Part shown: piece after piece, positions 1-13,349 of the stretch | Numbering within the stretch: position 1 is the first letter of the stretch | How the letters are laid out: each line of letters begins with the position of its first letter | Source: Mesostigma viride | Taxonomy: Eukaryota; Streptophyta; Mesostigmatophyceae; Mesostigmatales; Mesostigmataceae | Reading direction: 5' to 3' | Length of the DNA stretch: 64,000 bases | NCBI GenBank assembly: GCA_009746045.1 | Contig: RPFO01002071.1 | Location: forward strand, 1 to 64,000 | The notes under the pieces: generated by a model | Told to the model about the DNA's origin: nothing | Databases searched by the model: none | What the model saw: the letters and a program-made list of their open reading frames with translations, nothing else | Translations under genes and position numbers: made by a program

Positions 1-3000
1 AGGGGGCTGCACACACATGTACATCACCGCGCACGCAAGGGGCGAGTGCACACACACGTACACACACCGCGCACGCAAGGGCGGCTGCACACACACGTAC
101 ACACACCATGCACGCAATTGCCGGCATGCACACACACGTACATCCACCGCGCACGCAAGGGGCAACTGCACACACATGTACACACACCGCGCACGCTTGG
201 GGCAGCTGCACTCACACGTACACACACCGCGCACGCAAGGGGCTGCACACACACGTACATACACCGCGCACGCAAGGGCGCTGCACTTACTGTACACACA
301 CCACGCAAGGGGCGGCTGCACACACACGTACATACACCGCGCACGCAAGGACCGGCTCCACTCACATGTACATCCACCGCGCACCACGGGCGCGGCTGCA
401 CACACACGTACATACACCGCGCACGCAAGGGCTGTGCACACACACTTACACACAAATGCACGCTTGGGCGACGGCACTCACATGTACATACACCGCGCAC
501 GAAAGGGGGCTGCACACACACGTACATCCACCGCGCACGCAAGGGGCGGCTGCACACACACATACATACACCGCGCACGCTTGGGGCGGCTGCACACACA
601 CGTACATACACCGCGCACGCAAGGGGCGGCTGCACACACACGTACATACACCGCGCACGCAAGGGGCGAGTGCACACACACGTACACACACCGCGCACGC
701 AAGGGCGGCTGCACACACACGTACACACACCATGCACGCAATGCGGCATGCACACACCACGTACATCCACCGCGCACGCAAGGGCAACTGCACACACACG
801 TACACACACCGCGCACGCGGGGCGCTGCACACACATGTACATACACCGCGCACGCAAGGGCGGCTGCACACACACGTACACACACGGCACGCAAGGGCGG
901 CTGCACACAACGTACATACACCGCGCACGCAAGGGCGCTGCACACACACTGTACACACATGCACGCGGGGCGACTGCACCACATGTACACCACCGCGCAC
1001 GCAAGGGGCGGCTGCACACACACGTACACAACCATGCACGCAAGGGCGGCTGCACACACACGTACATCCACCGCGCACGCAAGGGGCAACTGCACACACA
1101 TGTACACACCGCGCACGCTTGGGGGCTGCACTCACATGTACACACACCGCGCACGCAAGGGCGGCTGCACACCACGTACATACACCGCGCACGCAAGGGG
1201 CTGCACACATACGTACACACCGCGCACGCAAGGGGCGGCTGCACACACACGTACATACACCGCGCACGCAAGGGGCTGCACACACATGTACATCCACCGC
1301 GCACGCACGGGGCGGCTGCACACACACGTACATACACCGCGCACGCAAGGGGCTGCTGCACACACACGTACACACAGCACGCTTGGGCGCGGCACACACA
1401 TGTACATACACCGCGCACGCAAGGGGCGGCTGCACACACACGTACACACACGCGCACGCAAGGGGCAACTGCACACACACGTACACACACGCGCACGCAA
1501 GGGGCTGCACACACACGTACATCCACCGCGCACGCAAGGGGCGGCTGCACACACATGTACATACACGCGCACGCAAGGGCGGCTGCACACACATGTACAC
1601 ACACCGCGCACGCAAGGGGCGGCTGCACACACACGTACACACACCGCGCACGCAAGGGCGGCTGCACACACACGTACACACCATGCACGCAATTGGGCGA
1701 CACCACGTACATCACCGCGCACGCAAGGGGCAACTGCACACACATGTACACACACCGCGCAAGGGGCGCTTCACGCACGTACACACACCGCGCACGCGGG
1801 AGGCTGCACACACACGTACACACCGCGCACGCGGGGCGGCTGCACACACACGTACATACACCGCGCACGCAAGGGGCGGCTGCACACACACTTACACACA
1901 TGCACGCAAGGGGCGACTGCACACACACGTACACACACGCGCACGCGGGGCGGCTGCACACACATACACACGCGCACGCAAGGTTGGGCTGCACACACAC
2001 GTACATCCACCGCGCACGCAAGGGCGGCTGCACACACATGTACATACACCGCGCACGCGGGGCGGCTGCACTCACATGTACACACACCGCGCACGCAGGG
2101 GCGGTGCACACACACGTACATACACCGCGCACGCAAGGGGCGGCTGCACACACACGTACACACCGCGCACGCAAGGGCGGCTGCACACACACGTACATAC
2201 ACCGCGCACGCAAGGGGCAGCTGCACACACATGTACATCACCGCGCACGCACGGGCGGCTGCACACACACGTACATACACCGCGCACGCAAGGGGCGGCT
2301 GCACACACACGTACACACATGCACGCGGGGCGCTGCACCACATGTACATACACCGCGCACGCAAGGGGGCTGCACACACACGTACATCCACCGCGCACGC
2401 AAGGGCGGCTGCACACACACGTACATACACCGCGCACGCAAGGGGCGAGTGCACACACACGTACACACACCGCGCACGCAAGGGGCACTGCACACACAGT
2501 ACATACACCATGCACGCAAGGGCGGCTGCACACACATGTACATCCACCGCGCACGCAAGGGGCGAGTGCACACACACGTACACACACCGCGCACGCAAGG
2601 GGCGGCTGCACACACACGTACACACACCATGCACGCAATTGCCGGCATGCACACACACGTACATACACCGCGCACGCAAGGGCGTGCGCACACACGTACA
2701 TACACCGCGCACGCAAGGGGGCTGCACACACACGTACATACACCGCGCACGCAAGGGGCAGTGCAACACATGTACATACACCATGCACGCAAGGGCCGGC
2801 ATGCACAAACGTACATACACCGCGCACGCAAGGGGCGCTGCACACACGTACACACACCGCACGCAGGGGCGGCTGCACACACACGTACATCCACGCGCAC
2901 GCACGGGCGCGACTGCACACACATGTACATAACACCGCACGCAAGGGGCGGCTGCACACACATGTACATCCACCGCGCACGCAAGGGGCGGCTGCACACA

Positions 3001-6000
3001 CACGTACATACACCGCGCACGCAAGGGGCAACTGCACACACATGTACATACACCGCGCACGCAAGGGGCGGCTGCACACGCACGTACATACACCGCGCAC
3101 GCAAGGGGCGGCTGCACACACACGTACATCCACCGCGCACGCAAGGGGCAACTGCACACACATGTACACACCGCGCACGCTTGGGGCAGCTGCACTCACA
3201 TGTACACACACCGCGCACGCAAGGGGCAACTGCACACACACGTACACCACCGCGCACGCAAGGGGCAACTGCACACACACGTACCTACACCGCGCACGCA
3301 AGGGGCGGCTGCACACACACGTACATACACCGCGCACGCAAGGGGCAACTGCACACACATGTACATACACCGCGCACGCAAGGGGCAACTGCACACACAT
3401 GTACACACACCGCGCACGCAAGGGGCAACTGCACACACACGTACACACACCGCGCACGCTTGGGGCGGCTGCACACACACGTAAATACACCGCGCACGCA
3501 AGGGGCGGCTGCACACACACGTACATCCACCGCGCACGCAAGGGGCAACTGCACACACATGTACACACACCGCGCACGCAAGGGGCAACTGCACACACAC
3601 GTACACACACCGCGCACGCTTGGGCGGCTGCACACACACGTAAATACACCGCGCACGCAAGGGTGGCTGCACACACACGTACATCCACCGCGCACGCAAG
3701 GGGCGGCTGCACACACACGTACATACACCGCGCACGCTTGGGGCGGCTGCACACACACGTACCTACACCGCGCACGCAAGGGGCGGCTGCACACATACGT
3801 ATACCTACACCGCGCACGCAAGGGGCGACTGCACACACATGTACATCCACCGCGCACGCAAGGGCCGGCTGCACACACACGTACACACACCATGCACGCA
3901 AGGGCCGGCTGCACACACACGTACATACACCGCGCACGCTTGGGGCGGCTGCACACACACGTACACACACCGCGCACGCAAGGGGCAGCTGCACACACAC
4001 GTACATACACCATGCACGCAAGGGGCTGCACACACACTTACACACACCTTGCACGCAAGGGCCGGCATGCACACACACTGGCATACACCGCGCACGCAAG
4101 GGGCGGCTGCACACACGTACATACACCGCGCACGCAAGGGGCGAGTGCACACACACGTACACACACCGCGCACGCAAGGGGCGGCTGCACACACACGTAC
4201 ACACACCATGCACGCAATTGCCGGCATGCACACGCACGTACATCCACTGCGCACGCAAGGGGCAACTGCACACACATGTACACACGCTTGGGGCGGCTGC
4301 ACTCACATGTACCACACCGCGCACGCAAGGGCCGGCTGCACACACACGTACATCCACCGCGCACGCAAGGGGCAACTGCACACACACGTACACACACCAT
4401 GCACGCAAGGGCCGGCTGCACTCACATGTACACACACCATGCACGCAAGGGCCGGCTGCACACACACTTACACACACAATGCACGCTTGGGGCAACGGCA
4501 CTCACATGTACATACACCATGCACGCAAGGGGCGGCTGCACACACACGTACACACACCATGCACGCAAGGAGCGACTTCACGCACAGGTACACTCACCAT
4601 GCACGCAAGGGGCGGCTGCACACACACGTACACACACCGCGCACGCAATTAAGGGACGGCTGCACACACACGTACATACACCGCGCACGCAAGGGGCAAC
4701 AGCACTCACATGTACATACACCATGCACGCAAGGGGCGGCTGCACACACACGTACACACACCATGCACGCAAGGAGCGACTTCACGCACAGGTACACACA
4801 CCATGCACGCAAGGTTCGGCTGCACACACATGTACATCCACCGCGCACGCAAGGGGCGAGTGCAAACACATGTACATACACCATGCACGCAAGGGGCGGC
4901 TGCACACACATGTACATCCACCGCGCACGCAAGGGGCGAGTGCACACACACGTACACACACCGCGCACGCAAGGGGCGGCTGCACACACACGTACACACA
5001 CCATGCACGCAATTGCCGGCATGCACACACACGTACATCCACCGCGCACGCAAGGGGCAACTGCACACACATGTACACACACCGCGCACGCTTGGGGCAG
5101 CTGCACTCACATGTACACACACCGCGCACGCAAGGGCCGGCTGCACACACACGTACACACACCATGCACGCAATTGCCGGCATGCACACACACGTACACA
5201 CACCGCGCACGCAAGGGGCGGCTGCACACACACGTACACACACCATGCACGCAATTGCCGGCATGCACACACACGTACGTCCACCGCGCACGCAAGGGGC
5301 AACTGCACACACATGTACACACACCGCGCACGCTTGGGGCAGCTGCACACACACGTACATACACCGCGCACGCAAGGGGCGGCTGCACACACACGTACAC
5401 ACACCGCGCACGCAAGGGGCGGCTGCACACACACGTACATACACCGCGCACGCAAGGGGCAACTGCACACACATGTACATACACCGCGCACGCAAGGGGC
5501 AACTGCACACACATGTACCTACACCGCGCACGCAAGGGGCAACTGCACACACACGTACCTACACCGCGCACGCTTGGGGCGGCTGCACACACACGTACCT
5601 ACACCGCGCACGCAAGGGGCGGCTGCACACACACGTACACACACCATGCACGCAAGGGCCGGCTGCACACACACGTACATCCACCGCGCACGCAAGGGGC
5701 AACTGCACACACACGTACATCCACCGCGCACGCAAGGGGCGGCTGCACACACACGTACACACACCGCGCACGCAAGGGGCAACTGCACACACATGTACAC
5801 ACACCGCGCACGCTTGGGGCGGCTGCACACACACGTACCTACACCGCGCACGCAAGGGGCGGCTGCACACACACGTACATACACCGCGCACGCAAGGGGC
5901 AACTGCACACACATGTACATACACCGCGCACGCAAGGGGCAACTGCACACACATGTACCTACACCGCGCACGCAAGGGGCAACTGCACACACACGTACCT

Positions 6001-9000
6001 ACACCGCGCACGCTTGGGGCGGCTGCACACACACGTACCTACACCGCGCACGCAAGGGGCGGCTGCACACACACGTACACACACCATGCACGCAAGGGCC
6101 GGCTGCACACACACGTACATCCCCCGCGCACGCTTGGGGCGGCTGCACACACACGTACCTACACCGCGCACGCAAGGGGCGGCTGCACACACACGTACAT
6201 CCACCGCGCACGCAAGGGGCAACTGCACACACATGTACACACACCGCGCACGCTTGGGGCAGCTGCACTCACATGTACACACACCGCGCACGCAAGGGGC
6301 GGCTGCACACACACGTACATCCACCGCGCACGCAAGGGGCAACTGCACACACACGTACATCCACCGCGCACGCAAGGGGCGGCTGCACACACACGTACAC
6401 ACACCGCGCACGCAAGGGGCGACTGCACACACATGTACATCCACCGCGCACGCAAGGGCCGGCTGCACACACACGTACACACACCATGCACGCAAGGGCC
6501 GGCTGCACACACACGTACATCCACCGCGCACGCAAGGGCCGGCTGCACACACACGTACATACACCGCGCACGCAAGGGGCAACTGCACACACATGTACAC
6601 ACACCGCGCACGCAAGGGGCAACTGCACACACACGTACACACACCGCGCACGCTTGGGGCGGCTGCACACACACGTACCTACACCGCGCACGCAAGGGGC
6701 GGCTGCACACACACGTACATCCACCGCGCACGCAAGGGGCAACTGCACACACATGTACACACACCGCGCACGCTTGGGGCAGCTGCACTCACATGTACAC
6801 ACACCGCGCACGCAAGGGGCGGCTGCACACACACGTACATCCACCGCGCACGCAAGGGGCAACTGCACACACACGTACATCCACCGCGCACGCAAGGGGC
6901 GGCTGCACACACACGTACACACACCGCGCACGCAAGGGGCAACTGCACACACATGTACACACACGCGCACGCTTGGGGCGGCTGCACACACACGTACCTA
7001 CACCGCGCACGCAAGGGGCGGCTGCACACACACGTACATACACCGCGCACGCAAGGGGCAACTGCACACACATGTACATACACCGCGCACGCAAGGGGCA
7101 ACTGCACACACATGTACACACACCGCGCACGCAAGGGGCAACTGCACACACACGTACACACACCGCGCACGCTTGGGGCGGCTGCACACACACGTAAATA
7201 CACCGCGCACGCAAGGGGCGGCTGCACACACACGTACATCCACCGCGCACGCAAGGGGCAACTGCACACACATGTACACACACCGCGCACGCTTGGGGCA
7301 GCTGCACTCACATGTACACACACCGCGCACGCAAGGGCCGGCTGCACACACACGAAAAACCACCGCGCACGCAAGGGGCAACTGCACACACACGTACATA
7401 CACCGCGCACGCAAGGGGCGGCTGCACACACACGTACACACACCGCGCACGCAAGGGGCAACTGCACACACATGTACACACACCGCGCACGCTTGGGGCG
7501 GCTGCACACACACGTACCTACACCTTGCACGCAAGGGGCGGCTGCACACACACGTACATACACCGCGCACGCAAGGGGCAACTGCACACACATGTACATA
7601 CACCGCGCAACCACGGGGCGGCTGCACACACACGTACATACACCGCGCACGCAAGGGGCAACTGCACACACATGTACACACACCGCGCACGCTTGGGGCG
7701 GCTGCACACACACGTACCTACACCGCGCACGCAAGGGGCGGCTGCACACACACGTACATACACCGCGCACGCAAGGGGCAACTGCACACACATGTACATA
7801 CACCGCGCAACCACGGGGCGGCTGCACACACACGTACACACACCGCGCACGCAAGGGGCAGCTGCACACACACGTACATACACCATGCACGCAAGGGGCT
7901 GCACACACACTTACACACACCTTGCACGCAAGGGCCGGCATGCACACACACTGGCATACACCGCGCACGCAAGGGGCGGCTGCACACACGTACATACACC
8001 GCGCACGCAAGGGGCGAGTGCACACACACGTACACACACCGCGCACGCAATTAAGGGACGGCTGCACACACACGTACATACACCGCGCACGCAAGGGGCA
8101 ACGGCACTCACATGTACATACACCATGCACGCAAGGGGCGGCTGCACACACACGTACACACACCATGCACGCAAGGAGCGACTTCACGCACAGGTACACA
8201 CACCATGCACGCAAGGTTCGGCTGCACACACATGTACATCCACCGCGCACGCAAGGGGCGGCTGCACACACATGTACATACACCATGCACGCAAGGGGCG
8301 GCTGCACACACCTGTACATCCACCGCGCACGCAAGGGGCGAGTGCACACACACGTACACACACCGCGCACGCAAGGGGCGGCTGCACACACACGTACACA
8401 CACCATGCACGCAAGGGCCGGCATGCACACACAGTATACACACACCGCGCACGCAAGGGGCGGCTGCACACACACGTACATACACTGCGCACGCAAGGGG
8501 CTGCTGCACACACACTTACACTCACCATGCACGCAAGGGGCGGCTGCACACACACGTACATACACCGCGCACGCAAGGGACGGCTGCACACACACGTACA
8601 TACACCGCGCACGCAAGGGGCAACTGCCCGCACATGTACATCCACCGCGCACGCAATTAAGGGACGGCTGCACACACACGTACATACACCGCGCACGCAA
8701 GGGGCAACGGCACTCACATGGACATACACCATGCACGCAAGGGGCGGCTGCACACACACGTACATACACCGCGCACGCAAGGGGCTGCTGCACACACACT
8801 TACACACACAATGCACGCAATTAGGGGCGACGGCACTCACATGTACATACTCTTGGGCGGCTGCACTCACATGTACATACACCGCGCATGCAAGGGGCAA
8901 CTGCACACACACGTACACACACCATGCACGCAAGGGCCGGCATGCACACACACGTACATACACTGCGCACGCAAGGGGCAACTGCACACACACGTACACA

Positions 9001-11340
9001 CACCATGCACGGAAGGGACGGCTGCACTCACATGTACACACACCATGCACGCAAGGGCCGGCTGCACACACACGTACATACACCATGCACGCAAGGGGCT
9101 GCACACACACTTACACACCACCTTGCACGCAAGGGCCGGCATGCACACACACTGGCATACACCGCGCACGCAAGGGGCGGCTGCACACACGTACATACAC
9201 CGCGCACGCAAGGGGCGAGTGCACACACACGTACACACACCGCGCACGCAATTAAGGGACGGCTGCACACACACGTACATACACCGCGCACGCAAGGGGC
9301 AACGGCACTCACATGTACATCCACCATGCACGCAAGGGGCGGCTGCACACACACGTACACACACCATGCACGCAAGGACAAGGATTCACACACATGTACA
9401 CACACAAAGCACGCAAGGGGCTGCTGCACACACACGTACATACACCGCGCACGCAAGGGGCGGCTGCACTCACATGTACACACACCACGCACGCAAGGGG
9501 CGGCTGCACACACACGTACATACACTGCGCACGCACGGGGCGACTGCACACACATGTACATAAACCATGCACGCAAGGGGCGGCTGCACACACATGTACA
9601 TACACCGCGCACGCAAGGGGCGAGTGCAAACACATGTACATACACCGCGCACGCAAGGACAAGGATGCACACACATGTACATACACCGCGCACGCAAGGG
9701 GCGGCTGCACACACACGTACATACACCGCGCACGCAAGGGGCGAGTGCGCACACACGTACATACACCGCGCACGCAAGGGGCGGCTGCACACACACGTAC
9801 ATACACCGCGCACGCACGGGGCCAGTGCAAGCACATGTACATACACCATGCACGCAAGGGGCGGCTGCACACACATGTACATACACCGCGCACGCAAGGG
9901 GCGAGTGCAAACACATGTACATACACCGCGCACGCAAGGGGCAACTGCCCGCACATGTACATCCACCGCACACGCAAGGGGCGGCTGCACACACATGTAC
10001 ATACACCGCGCACGCAAGGGGCGGCTGCACACACACGTACATACACCGCGCACGCAAGGGGCGAGTGCGCACACACGTACATACACCGCGCACGCAAGGG
10101 GGGCTGCACACACACGTACATACACCGCGCACGCAAGGGGCCAGTGCAAGCACATGTACATACACCATGCACGCAAGGGCCGGCATGCACAGAAACGTAC
10201 ATACACCGCGCACGCAAGGGGCTGCTGCACACACACGTACACACACCATGCACGCACGGGGCGGCTGCACACACACGTACATCCACTGCGCACGCACGGG
10301 GCCGGCGACTGCACACACATGTACATAAACCATGCACGCAAGGGGCGGCTGCACACACATGTACATCCACCGCGCACGCAAGGGGCGAGTGCAAACACAT
10401 GTACATACACCGCGCACGCAAGGACAAGGATGCACACACATGTACATACACCGCGCACGCAAGGGGCGGCTGCACACGCACGTACATACACCGCGCACGC
10501 AAGGGGCGGCTGCACACACACGTACATACACCGCGCACGCACGGGGCCAGTGCAAGCACATGTACATACACCATGCACGCAAGGGGCGGCTGCACACACA
10601 TGTACATACACCGCGCACGCAAGGGGCGAGTGCAAACACATGTACATACACCGCGCACGCAAGGGGCAACTGCCCGCACATGTACATCCACCGCGCACGC
10701 AAGGGGCGGCTGCACACACATGTACACACACCATGCACGCAAGGACAAGGATGCACACACATGTACACACACCATGCACGCAAGGGGCGGCTGCACACAC
10801 ACGTACACACACCGCGCACGCAAGGGGCGAGTGCAAACACATGTACATACACCATGCACGCAAGGACAAGGATGCACACACATGTACACACACCATGCAC
10901 GCAAGGGGCGGCTGCACACACACGTACATACACAATGCACGGTTGGGGCGACGGCACTCACATGTACATACACCATGCACGCAAGGACAAGGATGCACAC
11001 ACATGTACATACACCGCGCACGCAAGGGGCGGCTGCACACACACGTACATACACCGCGCACGCAAGGGGCGAGTGCGCACACACGTACATCCACCGCGCA
11101 CGCAAGGGGCGGCTGCACACACACGTACATACACCGCGCACGCAATGGGCGAGTGCAAACACATGTACATACACCGCGCACGCAAGGGGCGGCTGCACAC
11201 ACACGTACACACACCATGCACGCAAGGGCCGGCATGCACACACACGTACATACACCGCGCACGCAAGGGGCGGCTGCACAGAAACGTACACACACCGCGC
11301 ACGCAAGGGCCGGCTGCACACACATGTACATACACCTTGC
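1..11340. repeat. 40-bp minisatellite/satellite array, about 280 units
   Basis: A tandem array with a basic unit of 40 bp; from about 5,400 on the same text recurs every 120 bases, which is three units. Each unit has a core CCGCGCACGCAAGGGGCGGC followed by about 20 bp of CA-rich sequence containing ACGTACATACA. Common variants are CCATGCACGC for CCGCGCACGC, ACATGTAC for ACACGTAC, CTTGGGGC for CAAGGGGC, and CAAC for CGGC. The unit contains no stop trinucleotide on either strand, so very long His/Thr/Arg-rich and Cys/Val-rich open frames run through it; I read these as by-products of the repeat. Larger blocks inside the array are duplicated. The first 2.9 kb have many one-base length changes while the rest is almost perfectly in phase. 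The array starts before base 1. Confidence 0.97.
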
Positions 11341-11506
11341 ACGTACAACACACAACACACACACACAACAAAAAATTATATACACACACACACGCACACG
11401 CACACGCACACGCACACGCACACGCACACGCACACGCACAACACACACAACACACACAACACACACACGCACACGTGAACAACACACACACACAACAATT
11501 ATAATA
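11341..11506. repeat. CA/CACACG simple-repeat border of the array
   Basis: Immediately after the last 40-bp unit the sequence becomes a mix of (CA)n, (CACACG)n and CAACACA runs interrupted by an AT-rich step. It probably marks the degenerated edge of the satellite. No gene is present. Confidence 0.9.
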
Positions 11507-11605
11507 TTAGTGTAGTATATCAAACAAAATAGTAATAAAGTATTTGCAAGCGTACTTCGTGTGAATTATGTGTAGACGAGAATAGAAGCTAAACAAAACT
11601 CTAAT

Positions 11606-11673
11606 GGAGAAAGAGGGATTCGAACCCTTGGGAAAGTTACCCCATACATAGCATTCCACTCGGACATTTCTCC
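11606..11673 (-). pseudogene. plastid-like tRNA-Ser fragment with internal deletion
   Basis: On the minus strand GGAGAAA and TTTCTCC form a perfect 7-bp acceptor stem. A T-arm with the loop TTCGAAT precedes the 3' acceptor strand, and the D-arm side begins TCCGAGTGG. The total is 68 nt, too short for a serine tRNA with a long variable arm. From general knowledge, the segments match the plan of plastid trnS-GGA (GAGTGG in the D loop, TGCTATGTA after the anticodon). Here GAGTGG runs straight into AATGCTATGTA, so the D-stem 3' strand and the 5' half of the anticodon arm appear deleted, anticodon included. It is read as a non-functional copy of organelle origin. A degenerate mitochondrial tRNA is the alternative. 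Confidence 0.7.
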
Positions 11674-11713
11674 GAAAAAAAGGTCACGTAAGCTAAGGGT
11701 GGAGAGTTAAGGG

Positions 11714-11762
11714 TGTAGGTTGTAGGATGTATGGTGTAGGGTGTAGGGTGTAGGGTGTAGGG
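11714..11762. repeat. seven TGTAGGG-type heptamers
   Basis: Seven consecutive 7-bp units: TGTAGGT, TGTAGGA, TGTATGG and then four TGTAGGG. The majority unit differs from the plant telomere repeat TTTAGGG by one base. Short TAAGGG strings occur just upstream. Confidence 0.9.
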
Positions 11763-12100
11763 TGTCTTGAGCTTTCTTTTTTGAGATCAATAGAGTCCCC
11801 TTCCATGATCATGTGCGTGATCTGGTTATGATTTTCATCTATGGCGTGTGTGGCCACATCGTGTATTTACAACTTTCTAGCCATGGATAACTAGGTAACC
11901 ATAAATTGGTTACCATGATAACTAGGTAAAAACGTGTTGGTTTCAGAATACATGTGATCGCTGCATTGTCATCTACAATGTACAAATCAATCACGGATTT
12001 CGGGGCTACGGATTTCGGGGCTAAGTTTTTGTGGGTAGAGATTGGCAAGGGTGTCTTTATCTTGCCACTTGGTCACTTGGTGTGCATTACGTCTGTTCTT
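11763..12100. other. no gene seen
   Basis: AT-moderate sequence between the heptamers and the 153-bp duplication. Only short open frames are present, with no recognisable domain. GGATTTCGGGGCTA is nearly repeated in tandem near 11,994-12,020. Confidence 0.6.
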
Positions 12101-12413
12101 GCGTTGGAGTCAAAAAACTGTCCGTGTGTGGTGGTGGACTTTTCCTCACGGGCAGTCGCCATATGTCATACAAGCACTTGTTCGGCGTACCACTAGCTCA
12201 TGTATGTCACCATTGTAATTTTGCGTTGTAACAGCATTTCTCGGAGCCAACGGCCGTTGGACTCAAAAAACTGACCGTGTGTGGTGGTGGACTTTTCCTC
12301 ACGGGCAGTCGCCATATGTCATACAAGCACTTGTTCGGCGTACCACTAGCTCGTGGATGTCACCATTGTAATTTTGAGTTGTAACAGCATTTCTCGGAGC
12401 CAACGGCCGTTGG
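12101..12413. repeat. 153-bp tandem duplication (two copies)
   Basis: The segment around GTGTGTGGTGGTGGACTT through CGTACCACTAGCTC and TTTCTCGGAGCCAACGG recurs 153 bp later with few changes. Each copy ends in the palindrome CCAACGGCCGTTGG. Short reading frames cross the duplication but show no family signature. Confidence 0.85.
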
Positions 12414-12760
12414 ACTTCGAAAAACTGATAGCCTTGTCTGAAGGTGTGTGCGTGAATGGCACATGTGCATCGTCGGGGGGAGTTTTCTCAAGAGCCACAT
12501 GTGGTAGTGTAAGGTGGGCATGCTTAGTGCGTACGGGTGGGAGGGACAAGAGGTGCAGAAGTTGACGGCTTTTGACCTTGGGAAATGACACGGCACACAT
12601 AAGACAACAAAGTGATAATTTTAATGTCTTTACTGGTGTACTGTCAATTTCTCCGAGCCAACGGCCGTTGGACTCTCGAAACTCTCCTGTCTACAAAGTG
12701 TGTGCGTGCGATGGCACTTGTTCCATGTGCCGGGGGGGGGTGAGAAATCTGTCGTTCATT

Positions 12761-12826
12761 AATTTGTGCCTCGTCGGGGTGGGCATGCATGAATTTGTGC
12801 CTCGTCGGGGTGGACATGCATGAAAG
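12761..12826. repeat. 31-bp tandem duplication
   Basis: The segment starting AATTTGTGCCTCGTCGGGGT and ending GCATGCATG occurs twice in direct succession with a 31-bp period and one base difference. Confidence 0.85.
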
Positions 12827-13230
12827 CATTTTCATTGGTACTCGGGGTTCAATATTTTTGTCTTGCTGTTGAAACGTCGACGTGCTCTTCTCCTGCTCTT
12901 TTTTTTTCCTACTCAACGGCCGTTGGTGCTTTTAAACTTGCCCAGCGTTATGACTAGGATGCCCTTCTTTACTGCTAGCCACCGCCCCTTGTGTACAATG
13001 CTAGAATTAGGCCGGGGTAATGGTACACGTCCACCGCGTCCCCAGTGCAAGGTTCGTGAATGCGCTGGTTCGTAAAAAATTCGGCACTTGGAAGGTTCGA
13101 ACACCTGACCCCACTTTCGTTATTTCAACATGCCCTGAACGAAAAAGCTGCGTAAAGGATACATTAACCGTTCCCTGTTATTCTTGATTATATTGCGATA
13201 TCATGGACGTACACACGCGGTTGGTGGTCC

Positions 13231-13347
13231 GTACTTGCCAACTGCACTTGCAAACTGACTGACTGACTGCCTCCGTTACGCACTTGCGTGTGTTTCCGTA
13301 CTTGCCAACTGAACTTGCAAACTGACTGAATGACTGCCTCCGTTACG
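13231..13347. repeat. 67-bp tandem duplication with GACT runs
   Basis: GTACTTGCCAACTG through GCCTCCGTTACG occurs at 13,231 and again at 13,298. Each copy contains a short run of the tetranucleotide GACT/TGAC. Confidence 0.8.
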
Positions 13348-13349
13348 AC

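Noticed and set aside
1..11340. CRISPR-like array
   Set aside because: Units are contiguous without unique spacers, and the window is eukaryotic.
17..11515. Very long open frames (up to 2,383 codons) on both strands
   Set aside because: The 40-bp unit has no stop triplets; frames exist in nearly all phases and translate to repetitive His/Thr/Arg or Cys/Val strings. This is not evidence of a gene.
13085..13125. GGTTCGAACACC as a tRNA T-arm
   Set aside because: The flanking bases do not form the T-stem, and no acceptor stem was found at the right distance.
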